DNA of 64,000 nt from an uncultured Lachnospiraceae bacterium (GTDB lineage: Bacteria; Bacillota; Clostridia; Lachnospirales; Lachnospiraceae): contig CAJUQJ010000003.1 in assembly GCA_910588215.1 (NCBI GenBank), positions 1 through 64,000 on the forward strand, read 5' to 3'. Position numbers and translations under genes: made by a program. Positions 17,371-24,667 of this stretch are shown here, piece after piece; the stretch's first letter is position 1, and each line of letters begins with the position of its first letter. A model generated the notes under the pieces. That model saw only the letters and a list, made by a program, of their open reading frames with translations, ran no database searches and was not told where the DNA came from.

Positions 17371-17385
17371 TACCGTTTTAGTTCC
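17368..17385 (+). repeat. Right integrase arm-type repeats
   Basis: TAGTACC (17368-17374) and TAGTTCC (17379-17385), 11 bp apart, matching the left pair at 2804-2821 in sequence, spacing and orientation. Confidence 0.6.
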
Positions 17386-17400
17386 ATTTACATATTAAAA

Positions 17401-17438
17401 GAGCCGATTTCCCTTGAAAATTCAAGGTTTCTCGGCTC
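17401..17438. terminator. Terminator between integrase and guaA1
   Basis: GAGCCGA pairs with TCGGCTC, with an inner stem CCTTGAA/TTCAAGG. T-rich sequence follows on both strands, so it can serve both convergent genes. Because it lies inside the element, integration supplies guaA1 with a new terminator. Confidence 0.75.
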
Positions 17439-17446
17439 TATCTATT

Positions 17447-18739
17447 TTACTCGAACTCTATCGTTGCCGGCGGCTTCGGACTCATATCATAGCAAACCCG
17501 GTTTACATTCCCAACCTCCGCTAGAATCCTCCCGGTAATCTTCTCCAACACATCCCAGTCAACCTTCTCGATCGACGCCGTCATCGCATCTATCGTGTTA
17601 ATAGCACGGATAATCACCATATACTCAAACACTCTGGCGTTATTCTTCATGCCAACCGACTTAAAGTCCGGGACCACAGTAAAATACTGCCAAACTTTCT
17701 TATCCAGCCCTGCCTTCGCGAATTCCTCCCGCAGGATCGCATCCGACTCCCTGACCGCTTCCAACCTGTCTCTGGTGATCGCCCCCAGGCATCGCACACC
17801 AAGTCCAGGTCCCGGGAACGGCTGCCTGTACACCATATCATGGGGCAGGCCGAGCTCCACGCCGCAGGCGCGCACCTCATCCTTGAAAAGCTGCTTCAAA
17901 GGCTCTACCAGCTCGAATTTCAAATCCTCCGGCAGACCGCCTACATTGTGATGGGATTTTACCATCTTCGCCGTCTTCGTACCGCTCTCGATGATATCCG
18001 GATAAATGGTTCCCTGGCCCAGGAAATCGATTCCTTCCAGTTTCTTTGCTTCTTCTTCAAACACACGGATGAACTCGCCGCCGATGATCTTCCGTTTCTG
18101 TTCCGGATCTGCCACGTTCTCCAGTTTCCCCAGGAAGCGCTCGGAGGCATCCACATAGATCAGGTTCGCATGAAGTTCGTCGCGGAACACCTTGACTACA
18201 CTTTCGGATTCGTTCTTACGCATCAGACCATGGTTGACATGCACGCACACCAGCTGCTGCCCGATAGCCTTGATCAGCATCGCCGCCACCACGGAAGAGT
18301 CCACGCCGCCTGATAATGCCAGCAGCACTTTTTTGTCACCTACCTGTTGCCTGATCAGTTCCACCTGATCCTCGATAAAATTCTTCATATTCCAGTTAGC
18401 TTCTGCGCCGCACTCCTCGAAGATAAATTTCTTCAAAGTTTCCTGATCCGGAAGACTGCTCAACTTTTTCTCGCATTCAGACTGTGGATAATCTATGGAA
18501 AGCATAGGAATTCCGAGATTGTAGAGTTCAGGACTGATTTCCACTTCCTGCCCATCCACAACACGGTTTTCCCCGCCGTTTAATACGATACCTTTTACAT
18601 TTTGTAAGGCCCTCACCTCGTCCACAGTAATATCATGTGGGTGAATCTCGCTGTATACCCCCAGGTCACGGATCTCACGGGCGATCACGGTATTCTGCGT
18701 ACTACCCAGATCCAAAATTACGATCAAATCTTGTTTCAT
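17447..18739 (-). CDS. guaA: GMP synthase paralogue with degenerate glutaminase domain
   Basis: 430 residues from ATG 18739 (GGAG 6 bp upstream). The ATP pyrophosphatase half is intact: P-loop SGGVDSS at 143-149, KSHHNVGGLP, RQPFPGPGLG and the dimerisation end PKPPATIEFE. The N-terminal ~110 residues look like the first strands of a class I glutaminase (VILDLGSTQNTVIAREIRDL), but the nucleophile-elbow Cys is missing (LGIPMLSIDYPQ instead of ICYGAQ) and the half carrying the catalytic His and Glu is gone. It should make GMP from XMP with free ammonia or a partner amidase, or have another role. A full-length copy is at 24668-26209. Its 3' end is the integration target of at least one element. 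Confidence 0.88.
   Translation of the reverse strand: MKQDLIVILDLGSTQNTVIAREIRDLGVYSEIHPHDITVDEVRALQNVKGIVLNGGENRVVDGQEVEISPELYNLGIPMLSIDYPQSECEKKLSSLPDQETLKKFIFEECGAEANWNMKNFIEDQVELIRQQVGDKKVLLALSGGVDSSVVAAMLIKAIGQQLVCVHVNHGLMRKNESESVVKVFRDELHANLIYVDASERFLGKLENVADPEQKRKIIGGEFIRVFEEEAKKLEGIDFLGQGTIYPDIIESGTKTAKMVKSHHNVGGLPEDLKFELVEPLKQLFKDEVRACGVELGLPHDMVYRQPFPGPGLGVRCLGAITRDRLEAVRESDAILREEFAKAGLDKKVWQYFTVVPDFKSVGMKNNARVFEYMVIIRAINTIDAMTASIEKVDWDVLEKITGRILAEVGNVNRVCYDMSPKPPATIEFE
17448..17458. other. Right attachment core in the guaA1 3' end
   Basis: TACTCGAACTC overlaps the stop codon (17447-17449) and last codons of guaA1 on the minus strand; identical to 2692-2702. Confidence 0.75.
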
Positions 18740-18794
18740 AAAAATCTCCATTCCGCCGCCTTTCAGTTGGCGGCACAAATAATAATGAAAGTAG

Positions 18795-18823
18795 TTCACA
18801 CCTTCACGTTTTCGTGTTACAAT
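18795..18823 (+). promoter_or_regulatory. Plus-strand promoter of the candidate small RNA
   Basis: TTCACA (18795-18800), 17 bp, TACAAT (18818-18823), directed away from guaA1 and toward the hairpin at 18927-18947. Confidence 0.55.
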
Positions 18824-18829
18824 AGACTT

Positions 18830-18952
18830 AATATTAAGGCATCCCGGCATCAGTATCAGATGCACCCACCCGTTTGTTATTGATATGCAGGTGCGCCTCG
18901 CTTACCAAGGTGAGAATACTCCTAAAAAGGTTCACTATGTGAGCCTTTTTTT
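18830..18952 (+). ncRNA. Candidate ~120-nt small RNA antisense to the guaA1 leader
   Basis: Bounded by a good promoter (18795-18823) and an intrinsic terminator: AAGGTTCAC, loop TAT, GTGAGCCTT, then a T-run. Inside are complementary segments GCACC/GGTGC and a CTCGCTT/GGTGAG stem. No open frame with an RBS. I do not recognise it as 6S, SRP RNA, tmRNA or RNase P. The whole unit is antisense to the long leader of guaA1, so it could be a regulator of that gene or an independent RNA. Confidence 0.5.
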
Positions 18953-19067
18953 GTGTCTTTTCCACGATTTTGGCTTAATTTACATTCGTTCACACTAGCC
19001 TCCTTATCCTTCCTCTTGCCTTTTCTCCTGTTGCATAAATTGAACTGTTACCTTTTCTTTGATAAGT

Positions 19068-19097
19068 ATTATATAGTATCTCACAATCCTCGGTCAA
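19068..19097 (-). promoter_or_regulatory. guaA1 promoter
   Basis: On the minus strand TTGACC (19097-19092), 18 bp, TATAAT (19073-19068). The implied leader is about 320 nt, long for a housekeeping gene, and contains the bidirectional hairpin at 18927-18947 where premature termination could occur. Confidence 0.6.
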
Positions 19098-19526
19098 GCT
19101 GTCATATCACATCCGCTGAAAGAGCATTCCCACATAGTATTAAAAACTACCAAAAACAGTTTTTGCACTCCAAAACGATTGCATTTCATATTTAAACGTA
19201 GTATTCTATATAGCAGCCATAGTAAACAACATAACAAATTTCTGCTTCCGGCTCCTGCCAAAGCCATATACGGAAGCTTTTGCACAGCTGAAAGCGAAAT
19301 TTCTAATATCGTTAACTATATAACAGCATTACAAAATGACAGCCATGGGATCTCACAACTATAAGAAACTCCGCGAAGAGTCATAAACTTTTTGAAAAGT
19401 CTCAAAGCTTCATAAAACTCTCGGAGCGCCCGAAGATTCCTCTGATTCCATGCAAATTCCCGAAAACCAGCACAGCCCCACACCAAGGGATCTGCGCTGC
19501 CCTGCAAGCAAAGAAGGTTTCAGAAC
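19098..19526. other. Intergenic region between guaA1 promoter and degV
   Basis: About 430 bp, AT-rich near 19100-19350. No open frame with an RBS and no clear promoter or structured RNA; a TTGAAA/TAAAAC pair near 19391 has poor spacing. Confidence 0.4.
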
Positions 19527-20432
19527 ATGACAGAAGCATTTCATATTATCAGTGACGGTTCCTGCGATCTGCCGACAGATCTTGTACAGGAAAAGAACAT
19601 CACCGTAGTACCGTTTTACGTATCCTTCGATGATACACATTATTATAAGGAAAATGTAGAGATCGGCATCCGGGACTTCTATCGACAGATGGTAGAGAAA
19701 AAGGGCGTATACCCCAAGTCCTCCATGCCTTCCATTCAGGACTATGAAGAGGCTTTCCTGCCCTTTGCCGAGAACGGCACGCCGGTGATCTGCATCTGCA
19801 TCACCACGAAATTCAGCGGTTCCATGCAGTCCGCTCTCAACGCAAAGGCCCTTATTCTGGAAAAATATCCGCAGGCACAGATCACCGTCATCGACGCCAC
19901 TATCAATACTGTCCTGCAGGGGCAGTATGTTCTGGAAGCGGCAGCGCTCCGGGATCACGGCATCAGTTATCATGACACCATTGCGCGGCTGGAGGAGATC
20001 AAAAGTACCGGAAGAATCTTTTTTACAGTGGGAAACATGGAATACTTAAAACACGGCGGGCGCATCGGCAAAGTTGCCGCTCTTGCAGGCGGCGCGCTGG
20101 ATATCCGTCCCGTGATCACATTAAAACAGGGCGAGATCTTTCCTTCCGGCATCGACAGGGGAAGAAAACGCACCGCCAGAAAAGCGCTGAACCTGCTGTT
20201 GGAATATCTGCAGGAAAGCCGTCTTGGAATCGAATGCTACAGCCTCGCAGTGGGCTACGGCTATGATCAGGAAGAAGGCCTGGCCTTCCGTGACCAGGCC
20301 CTGTCCGTTCTGCAGGAAAAGGGCTATGCCATCACCGAGATGCCCGTTTACCAAATCGGGGCAACGATCGGTGTGCATACCGGACCATACCCGTTAGGTT
20401 TCGGCATCATCGAACGCGGCATTCACAATTAA
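19527..20432 (+). CDS. DegV family fatty-acid-binding protein
   Basis: 301 residues, a complete DegV protein. The N-terminal alpha/beta domain starts FHIISDGSCDLPTDL and carries the TTKFSGSMQSA lipid-headgroup loop. The C-terminal domain has GRIGKVAALAGGALDIRPVI and ends VHTGPYPLGFGI. Family members bind long-chain fatty acids and can present them to FakA for phosphorylation; no fakA gene is in the window. RBS AAGAAGG. Monocistronic, with a strong terminator following. Confidence 0.9.
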   Translation: MTEAFHIISDGSCDLPTDLVQEKNITVVPFYVSFDDTHYYKENVEIGIRDFYRQMVEKKGVYPKSSMPSIQDYEEAFLPFAENGTPVICICITTKFSGSMQSALNAKALILEKYPQAQITVIDATINTVLQGQYVLEAAALRDHGISYHDTIARLEEIKSTGRIFFTVGNMEYLKHGGRIGKVAALAGGALDIRPVITLKQGEIFPSGIDRGRKRTARKALNLLLEYLQESRLGIECYSLAVGYGYDQEEGLAFRDQALSVLQEKGYAITEMPVYQIGATIGVHTGPYPLGFGIIERGIHN

Positions 20433-20472
20433 TCCAATCCCCTCAGGAACATAGGCTACACAATCCATTCAC

Positions 20473-20501
20473 GGACAGCGCAACAAATGCGCTGTCCTGT
20501 T
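20473..20501. terminator. Terminator between degV and glgX
   Basis: GGACAGCGC pairs with GCGCTGTCC over a 7-nt loop, followed by TGTT; shared by the convergent degV and glgX. Confidence 0.75.
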
Positions 20502-20557
20502 CACAAGTTATCCCAATCTGCCCGGACAGGCCAACGATAAATGGTTTGTCCCAGAGT

Positions 20558-22660
20558 TTACGCTACGAAAATACACACGCTGCGTGCTCCCATCGTGACC
20601 TTATTCTCCGGCAGCCTGTTCATGCCCTGCTGTCCCGGTATATAGTGCGGCAGGTATCTGCCGCTTGTGTCCGCCGCCACATACCAGACTTTTCCTCCCT
20701 GCATGGACGGCAACCAGAACTCCTGGTCCTCCCAGAAAACATTAACCGCCAGACAGACGATATCGTCATGACCGTTGCCCCGGTCGTCCACTTCTATCCT
20801 GCCGGCATAGATCACGCGCAGCACCTTCGTCTCGGCATCGACTCCCATCACCTGAATCTCCGGGAAACCGCACCAGCTGTTGCCCGCAAATTTACGCAGC
20901 ACCGGATGTGCTTTTCTGAACGCTGCCATATATTTGCAGAATTCGAAATGCGCTCTGTTTTTCTCCAGATCTTTCCAATCCAGCCACGAAATCTCATTGT
21001 CCTGACAGTAGGCATTGTTATTGCCGAACTGAGAATTCAAAAACTCATCGCCGGAAAAGAACATAGGCGTTCCGCGGCTGCACATCAACACGGCAAAGGC
21101 ATTCATGGCCAGCCGTCTGCGCAGCGTGAGAATCCCTTCATCTTCCGTATCTCCTTCCGCTCCGCAGTTCCAGCTGCGATTATCGTCACATCCGTCTGTA
21201 TTGCCCCAGCCGTTGGCCTCATTATGCTTTTCGTTGTAGGAATACAGATCCCAAAGGGTAAAACCGTCATGACAGGTCAAGAAATTCACGGACGCATTGT
21301 TTCCTCTCCATTCCGGATTATAGATATCCCGGGAGCCGGTAATCCTGCGTGCGGCGACCTCCCACATACCAAAGTCTCCTTTCAGGAAATTGCGCATGTC
21401 ATCCCTATATCTACCGTTCCATTCCGCCCAACGGCTCCAGGAGGGAAAACTGCCCACCTGATAGAGTCCACCCGCATCCCACGCCTCGGCGATCAGCTTC
21501 ACATTCCCCAGGATCGGGTCAAAAGCCAGACTCTGCAGAAGCGGCGGTTTACTCATAGGCGAACCATCCTCGTTCCGCCCCAGGATGGTGGCAAGATCGA
21601 AACGAAAACCGTCTACATGATAGGCAGTCGTCCAGTACCGCAGGCATTCCAGGATCATCTGATGCACAATGGGATGGTTGCAGTTCAGGGTATTGCCGCA
21701 GCCACTGAAATTATAGTAATTCCCGTCCGGTGTCAGCATATAGTAAATGTTATTGTCAAATCCTTTGAAGGAAAAGCAGGGTCCTCGCTCATCTCCCTCC
21801 GCCGTGTGATTAAATACCACATCCAGAATACACTCAATGCCATTCTCATGAAGGGCGCTGATCAGTTCTTTCAATTCCGTTCCTTCTTTATTATATTCCA
21901 CCTTCGCCGTGTAACTGGTGTTGGGTGCAAAGAAGCACACCGTGTTGTAGCCCCAGTAATTCATCACCGGTTTGTTGTCCACCATCCGGTAATCTCGCAT
22001 CTCGTCAAACTCAAAGATTGGCATCAGCTCCACTGCGTTGATCCCCAGCTCTTTTAAATAAGGAATTTTCTCCTTGAGTCCCGCAAAAGTGCCCGGATGC
22101 GCAACCCCGGAGGAATCATGCTTCGTAAATCCCCTCACATGCATCTCATAGATAATCAGGTCTTCCATAGGAATCAAGGGTTGTCCGGAATCTTTCCAGT
22201 CGAAATCGTCCTTTACCACTCTTGCACGGTAAACATCCCCTTCCATCTGCGGTATGCCCCACAGCCGCTGTCCAGCCACAGCCTTGGCATAGATATCCAG
22301 AAGTGTATTATTTTTGTTGAATAAAAGTCCTTCCTTCGGATCGTAAGGTCCGTCCATCCGGTAGGCATACTCAAAGTCATGTACATTCAGCCCGAACACG
22401 ATCATGGAATATACTTTCCCGATCTTATAATTCTCCGGGAACTTCAATACAGCATAGGGTTCCGCCTCCATACGCTTGAATAGAAGCAGTTCGCAGGATG
22501 TAGCACCGTAAGAGTACACCGTAAAATTCACCCCGCAGGGAATCGCGGTAGCTCCGTTCACCTCATACATGCCGGGCCGAACCTCAAATCCGTTAATCAC
22601 ATCCATCGGTTCCATATGAATCCTGCTGATCGGCGCCTCAAGTAGTCCCTTTGTTTCCAT
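20558..22660 (-). CDS. glgX: Glycogen debranching enzyme / isoamylase-type GH13
   Basis: 700 residues. N-terminal CBM48-like domain (about 25-120), then a GH13 barrel with conserved region VVFNHTAEG, nucleophile Asp355 (GFRFDLA), acid/base Glu392 (LIAEAWD) and Asp465 (LTCHDGFTLWD). The NEANGWGNTDGCDDNRSWNC segment marks the GlgX/isoamylase subgroup. It hydrolyses alpha-1,6 branches of glycogen or limit dextrins in the cytoplasm. No other glycogen genes adjoin. Opposite-strand open frames across it are shadows. Confidence 0.93.
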   Translation of the reverse strand: METKGLLEAPISRIHMEPMDVINGFEVRPGMYEVNGATAIPCGVNFTVYSYGATSCELLLFKRMEAEPYAVLKFPENYKIGKVYSMIVFGLNVHDFEYAYRMDGPYDPKEGLLFNKNNTLLDIYAKAVAGQRLWGIPQMEGDVYRARVVKDDFDWKDSGQPLIPMEDLIIYEMHVRGFTKHDSSGVAHPGTFAGLKEKIPYLKELGINAVELMPIFEFDEMRDYRMVDNKPVMNYWGYNTVCFFAPNTSYTAKVEYNKEGTELKELISALHENGIECILDVVFNHTAEGDERGPCFSFKGFDNNIYYMLTPDGNYYNFSGCGNTLNCNHPIVHQMILECLRYWTTAYHVDGFRFDLATILGRNEDGSPMSKPPLLQSLAFDPILGNVKLIAEAWDAGGLYQVGSFPSWSRWAEWNGRYRDDMRNFLKGDFGMWEVAARRITGSRDIYNPEWRGNNASVNFLTCHDGFTLWDLYSYNEKHNEANGWGNTDGCDDNRSWNCGAEGDTEDEGILTLRRRLAMNAFAVLMCSRGTPMFFSGDEFLNSQFGNNNAYCQDNEISWLDWKDLEKNRAHFEFCKYMAAFRKAHPVLRKFAGNSWCGFPEIQVMGVDAETKVLRVIYAGRIEVDDRGNGHDDIVCLAVNVFWEDQEFWLPSMQGGKVWYVAADTSGRYLPHYIPGQQGMNRLPENKVTMGARSVCIFVA

Positions 22661-22920
22661 TAGTCATTCCCCCTATCGTTATTTTTCACAAATATTCTTT
22701 TCCATTTTAACAAAAATATGCCATTTTATCCAGATATTTTACTTTGAAAAATCTTAAAATCGCAAGGTAGAAATTTTCTCTTTTTTATAAAGTAAGTAAG
22801 AAGGACGATGAAAGGAAGAGGAAGAAGATCTTGTTGAAACGAATCCTGCAAGGTTCTGAAATTTACTTCATATTCTGTTACTTAAATATTCTCGTTAAGC
22901 ATTCTGGCTCCAACAGAAAA
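22661..22920. other. Intergenic region upstream of glgX
   Basis: AT-rich. A weak leftward glgX promoter may be TGGATA-17-TAAAAT on the minus strand near 22702-22730. The stretch 22843-22890 (CCTGCAAGGTTCTGAAATTT..) resembles the guaA2 terminator flank at 24563-24605 (CCCGCAAGGCCCTAAAATTT..), as if copied. Confidence 0.35.
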
Positions 22921-23001
22921 CTATGACTGTCTGCAAATCTCATCAATCCAGGCAAATAATTCCTCCAGATCATAGTCTCCCGCATGAGGTATATCCCCCA
23001 T
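22921..23001 (-). pseudogene. C-terminal remnant of an unidentified gene
   Basis: A 26-codon tail, MGDIPHAGDYDLEELFAWID, then EICRQS and stop. It reads like real protein but has no upstream part; the methyltransferase gene ends 9 bp above it. Probably what is left of a gene cut by the insertion that brought the methyltransferase/TetR block. Confidence 0.35.
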
Positions 23002-23009
23002 ATTTTTGT

Positions 23010-23735
23010 TTATTTCTCAGCTTTTATAATCATTGTGCTTTTATTCTCATAAAGTATATGCACATTTCTAAAACCTGCATTTTTCATCAACTGTATTTGA
23101 TGCTCAAGTGTTAATGGAATATCAATATGAACAAAAACATCATCAGGTATGTGGTTTTCTTTGCGTTTAAATTCATATTGTTCAATGCAGAGTATTTCTT
23201 CATCTAAGCAACAGGCAATATAATCACATTCAATATAGTACCCTCCGAATTTAATTGTTTGGAAAAGTTTATCATATATTTTTTGCTTTTTAGAGTATTT
23301 AAAATGATGTAATGTTTCAAATGAAAGAGCTGCGTCATATTTCTCTGCTTCTAATGGATATTCAAAATAATCTGCCATAATTAAATCAATATCCTTATCC
23401 GCATATTTAACCCGCAGTTTTTCCAACATATCTTTGGATAAATCAATACCTGTAATCTTCACATTAGGAAACTTTTGATATATTGATGCAAGTTCTAGCC
23501 CTGTACCACAACCAATATCAAGTAAAGAATTTATAGGGGTATCAAAATAATCCGCTATATGAGCATACTCTTCCGCCCAATTATTAAGATGAACATTATC
23601 ATAATTATCAATCCGGTTAGAAAAGAAATCTGCCATTTCTTCAATAGGTTTATCTCTTTCTTGGGCTAACCATTTTTTGAGGTCAAGCATATACTTTTTG
23701 AGTTCCTCCGGCGTTCTTATTTTATTTTCTAACAT
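23010..23735 (-). CDS. Class I SAM-dependent methyltransferase
   Basis: 241 residues from ATG 23735 (AAAGGAG, 7 bp). Motif I is LLDIGCGTGLEL (around residue 75), followed by ITGIDLSKDMLEKL and LIMADYFEYP. Substrate unknown; small-molecule or peptide methylation is likely. The DNA is AT-rich and it is paired with a (truncated) TetR regulator just upstream, a common layout for acquired regulator-enzyme cassettes. Confidence 0.8.
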   Translation of the reverse strand: MLENKIRTPEELKKYMLDLKKWLAQERDKPIEEMADFFSNRIDNYDNVHLNNWAEEYAHIADYFDTPINSLLDIGCGTGLELASIYQKFPNVKITGIDLSKDMLEKLRVKYADKDIDLIMADYFEYPLEAEKYDAALSFETLHHFKYSKKQKIYDKLFQTIKFGGYYIECDYIACCLDEEILCIEQYEFKRKENHIPDDVFVHIDIPLTLEHQIQLMKNAGFRNVHILYENKSTMIIKAEK

Positions 23736-23759
23736 AATCAAACTCCTTTCTTTAATTTT

Positions 23760-24212
23760 TTATACTATTTCCAATGAGAATCTATTAAAAGCATTTTTCA
23801 ATAATTTCTTTACTAAATCCAATGGAATATCTATATCATTAGATACAATTTGTGTAGCTATGCCATGAGAATATAGCCAAAAATTGATAAATAACATTTC
23901 TGCTTTTTCCGTTGATAAACCTGTCAATGCTTTAGCGTTTTCTATGGAAGCTCTATTCCATTCTGCATGAATAATATCTTGTAAAGAAGAACCTGCCATA
24001 GTCATATTCATAAATAAGCTGCTGAAAATCATTTTTTCACTACGCGCAAATTCGATATATGAAATGCCTTGACTTAACAACCGATTTTCATTAGTCATAT
24101 TCTTTTCCATGAAGTCATTGTAATAATTATCAAGTTCCTTTTTAATATCCTTTTTCAGCTCCTCCATATTTTTGTAAATGCGAAAAAGAGGTTTTGTAGA
24201 ACAACTAAGAGA
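23760..24212 (-). pseudogene. TetR-family regulator lacking its DNA-binding domain
   Basis: The frame keeps the end of the HTH (LSCSTKPLFRIYKNMEELKK) and the full ligand-binding domain, but the first ~35 residues of the HTH are missing. The in-frame extension upstream is unrelated sequence that belongs to another gene read in a different frame (24205-24450). The regulator was cut by a deletion or recombination at about 24212 and should no longer bind DNA as a normal TetR. Confidence 0.75.
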
Positions 24213-24450
24213 TTTCGTCGCCGTCGGCATTGCTGGTAATGTGTATAGCATCGCGCCATGCCTTATGCTGTGCGGCTTTCTTCTGGCGGTGTTCTGCAAG
24301 CCGTTCCGTTTCCTCCGGTGTAAGCTCTGCCCCGTTTTTTTCCAGTTCCATAAGCTCCTTTATGGATTTTTTCTTAGGTGGCTTGGGCGGCTCTGCGTTT
24401 CCCCCGCCATTCCTTTTGCCGCTCCCGGAAACGTGGGGCAATTTTACTTG
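24205..24450 (-). pseudogene. Internal fragment of a mobile-element gene
   Basis: Open frame with no start or RBS: DCQVKLPHVSGSGKRNGGGN, then a Pro/Lys linker, then KKSIKELMELEKNGAELTPE and ETERLAEHRQKKAAQHKAWR. It looks like a linker-rich region of a larger mobilisation or replication protein, but I cannot name the family. It joins the truncated TetR at its 3' end, marking a rearrangement junction. Confidence 0.45.
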
Positions 24451-24540
24451 ACAATCAACAAATGTAAGGTTAGGTTCTCACCCTCTTCTATGGAAAATAA
24501 CCACTGAAAAGTGAAGGGAAAAGAGGAGGATGCAGGGAAG

Positions 24541-24576
24541 AAAAAGGCCCTGCAGGAAGGAATCCCGCAAGGCCCT
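24541..24576 (-). terminator. guaA2 terminator
   Basis: On the minus strand GGCCTTGCGGGA pairs with TTCCTGCAGGGCC (12 bp with G-U pairs), followed by TTTTTCTT. Confidence 0.75.
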
Positions 24577-24667
24577 AAAATTTGATTTCTATTCTGTTCT
24601 GCTATTTCCTCTCGGGGAAAAATATAATCTGCACTGAGGGAAAAGATTGTCTGCATGAATAGAAATC

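Larger units (their letters stand above)
2692..17458. mobile_element. Integrated phage-satellite-like element with tape measure gene
   Basis: 14.8 kb between two TACTCGAACTC copies, with matching 11-bp-spaced TAGTACC arm repeats just inside each end (2804-2821 and 17368-17385). Right to left it holds an integrase, type I TA, CI-like repressor, divergent Cro-like gene, excisionase-like protein, VapE helicase, about ten small proteins, two HTH proteins resembling small terminase subunits, a tail chaperone-like protein and a tail tape measure protein. Every gene in the leftward block is intact and tightly packed. No capsid, portal, protease, large terminase, baseplate, holin/endolysin or conjugation gene is present. 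Size and content fit a PICI-like satellite better than a decaying prophage, but a deleted prophage remains possible. Confidence 0.75.

Noticed and set aside
18922..18993. 23-codon leader peptide upstream of guaA1 (GTG with AAGGAGG)
   Set aside because: The RBS is good, but the frame runs into the bidirectional hairpin and has no regulatory codon run; it cannot be told from chance.
20546..22057. 503-codon plus-strand open frame
   Set aside because: Lies wholly antisense to glgX, whose catalytic motifs are intact; no RBS and no protein-like features.
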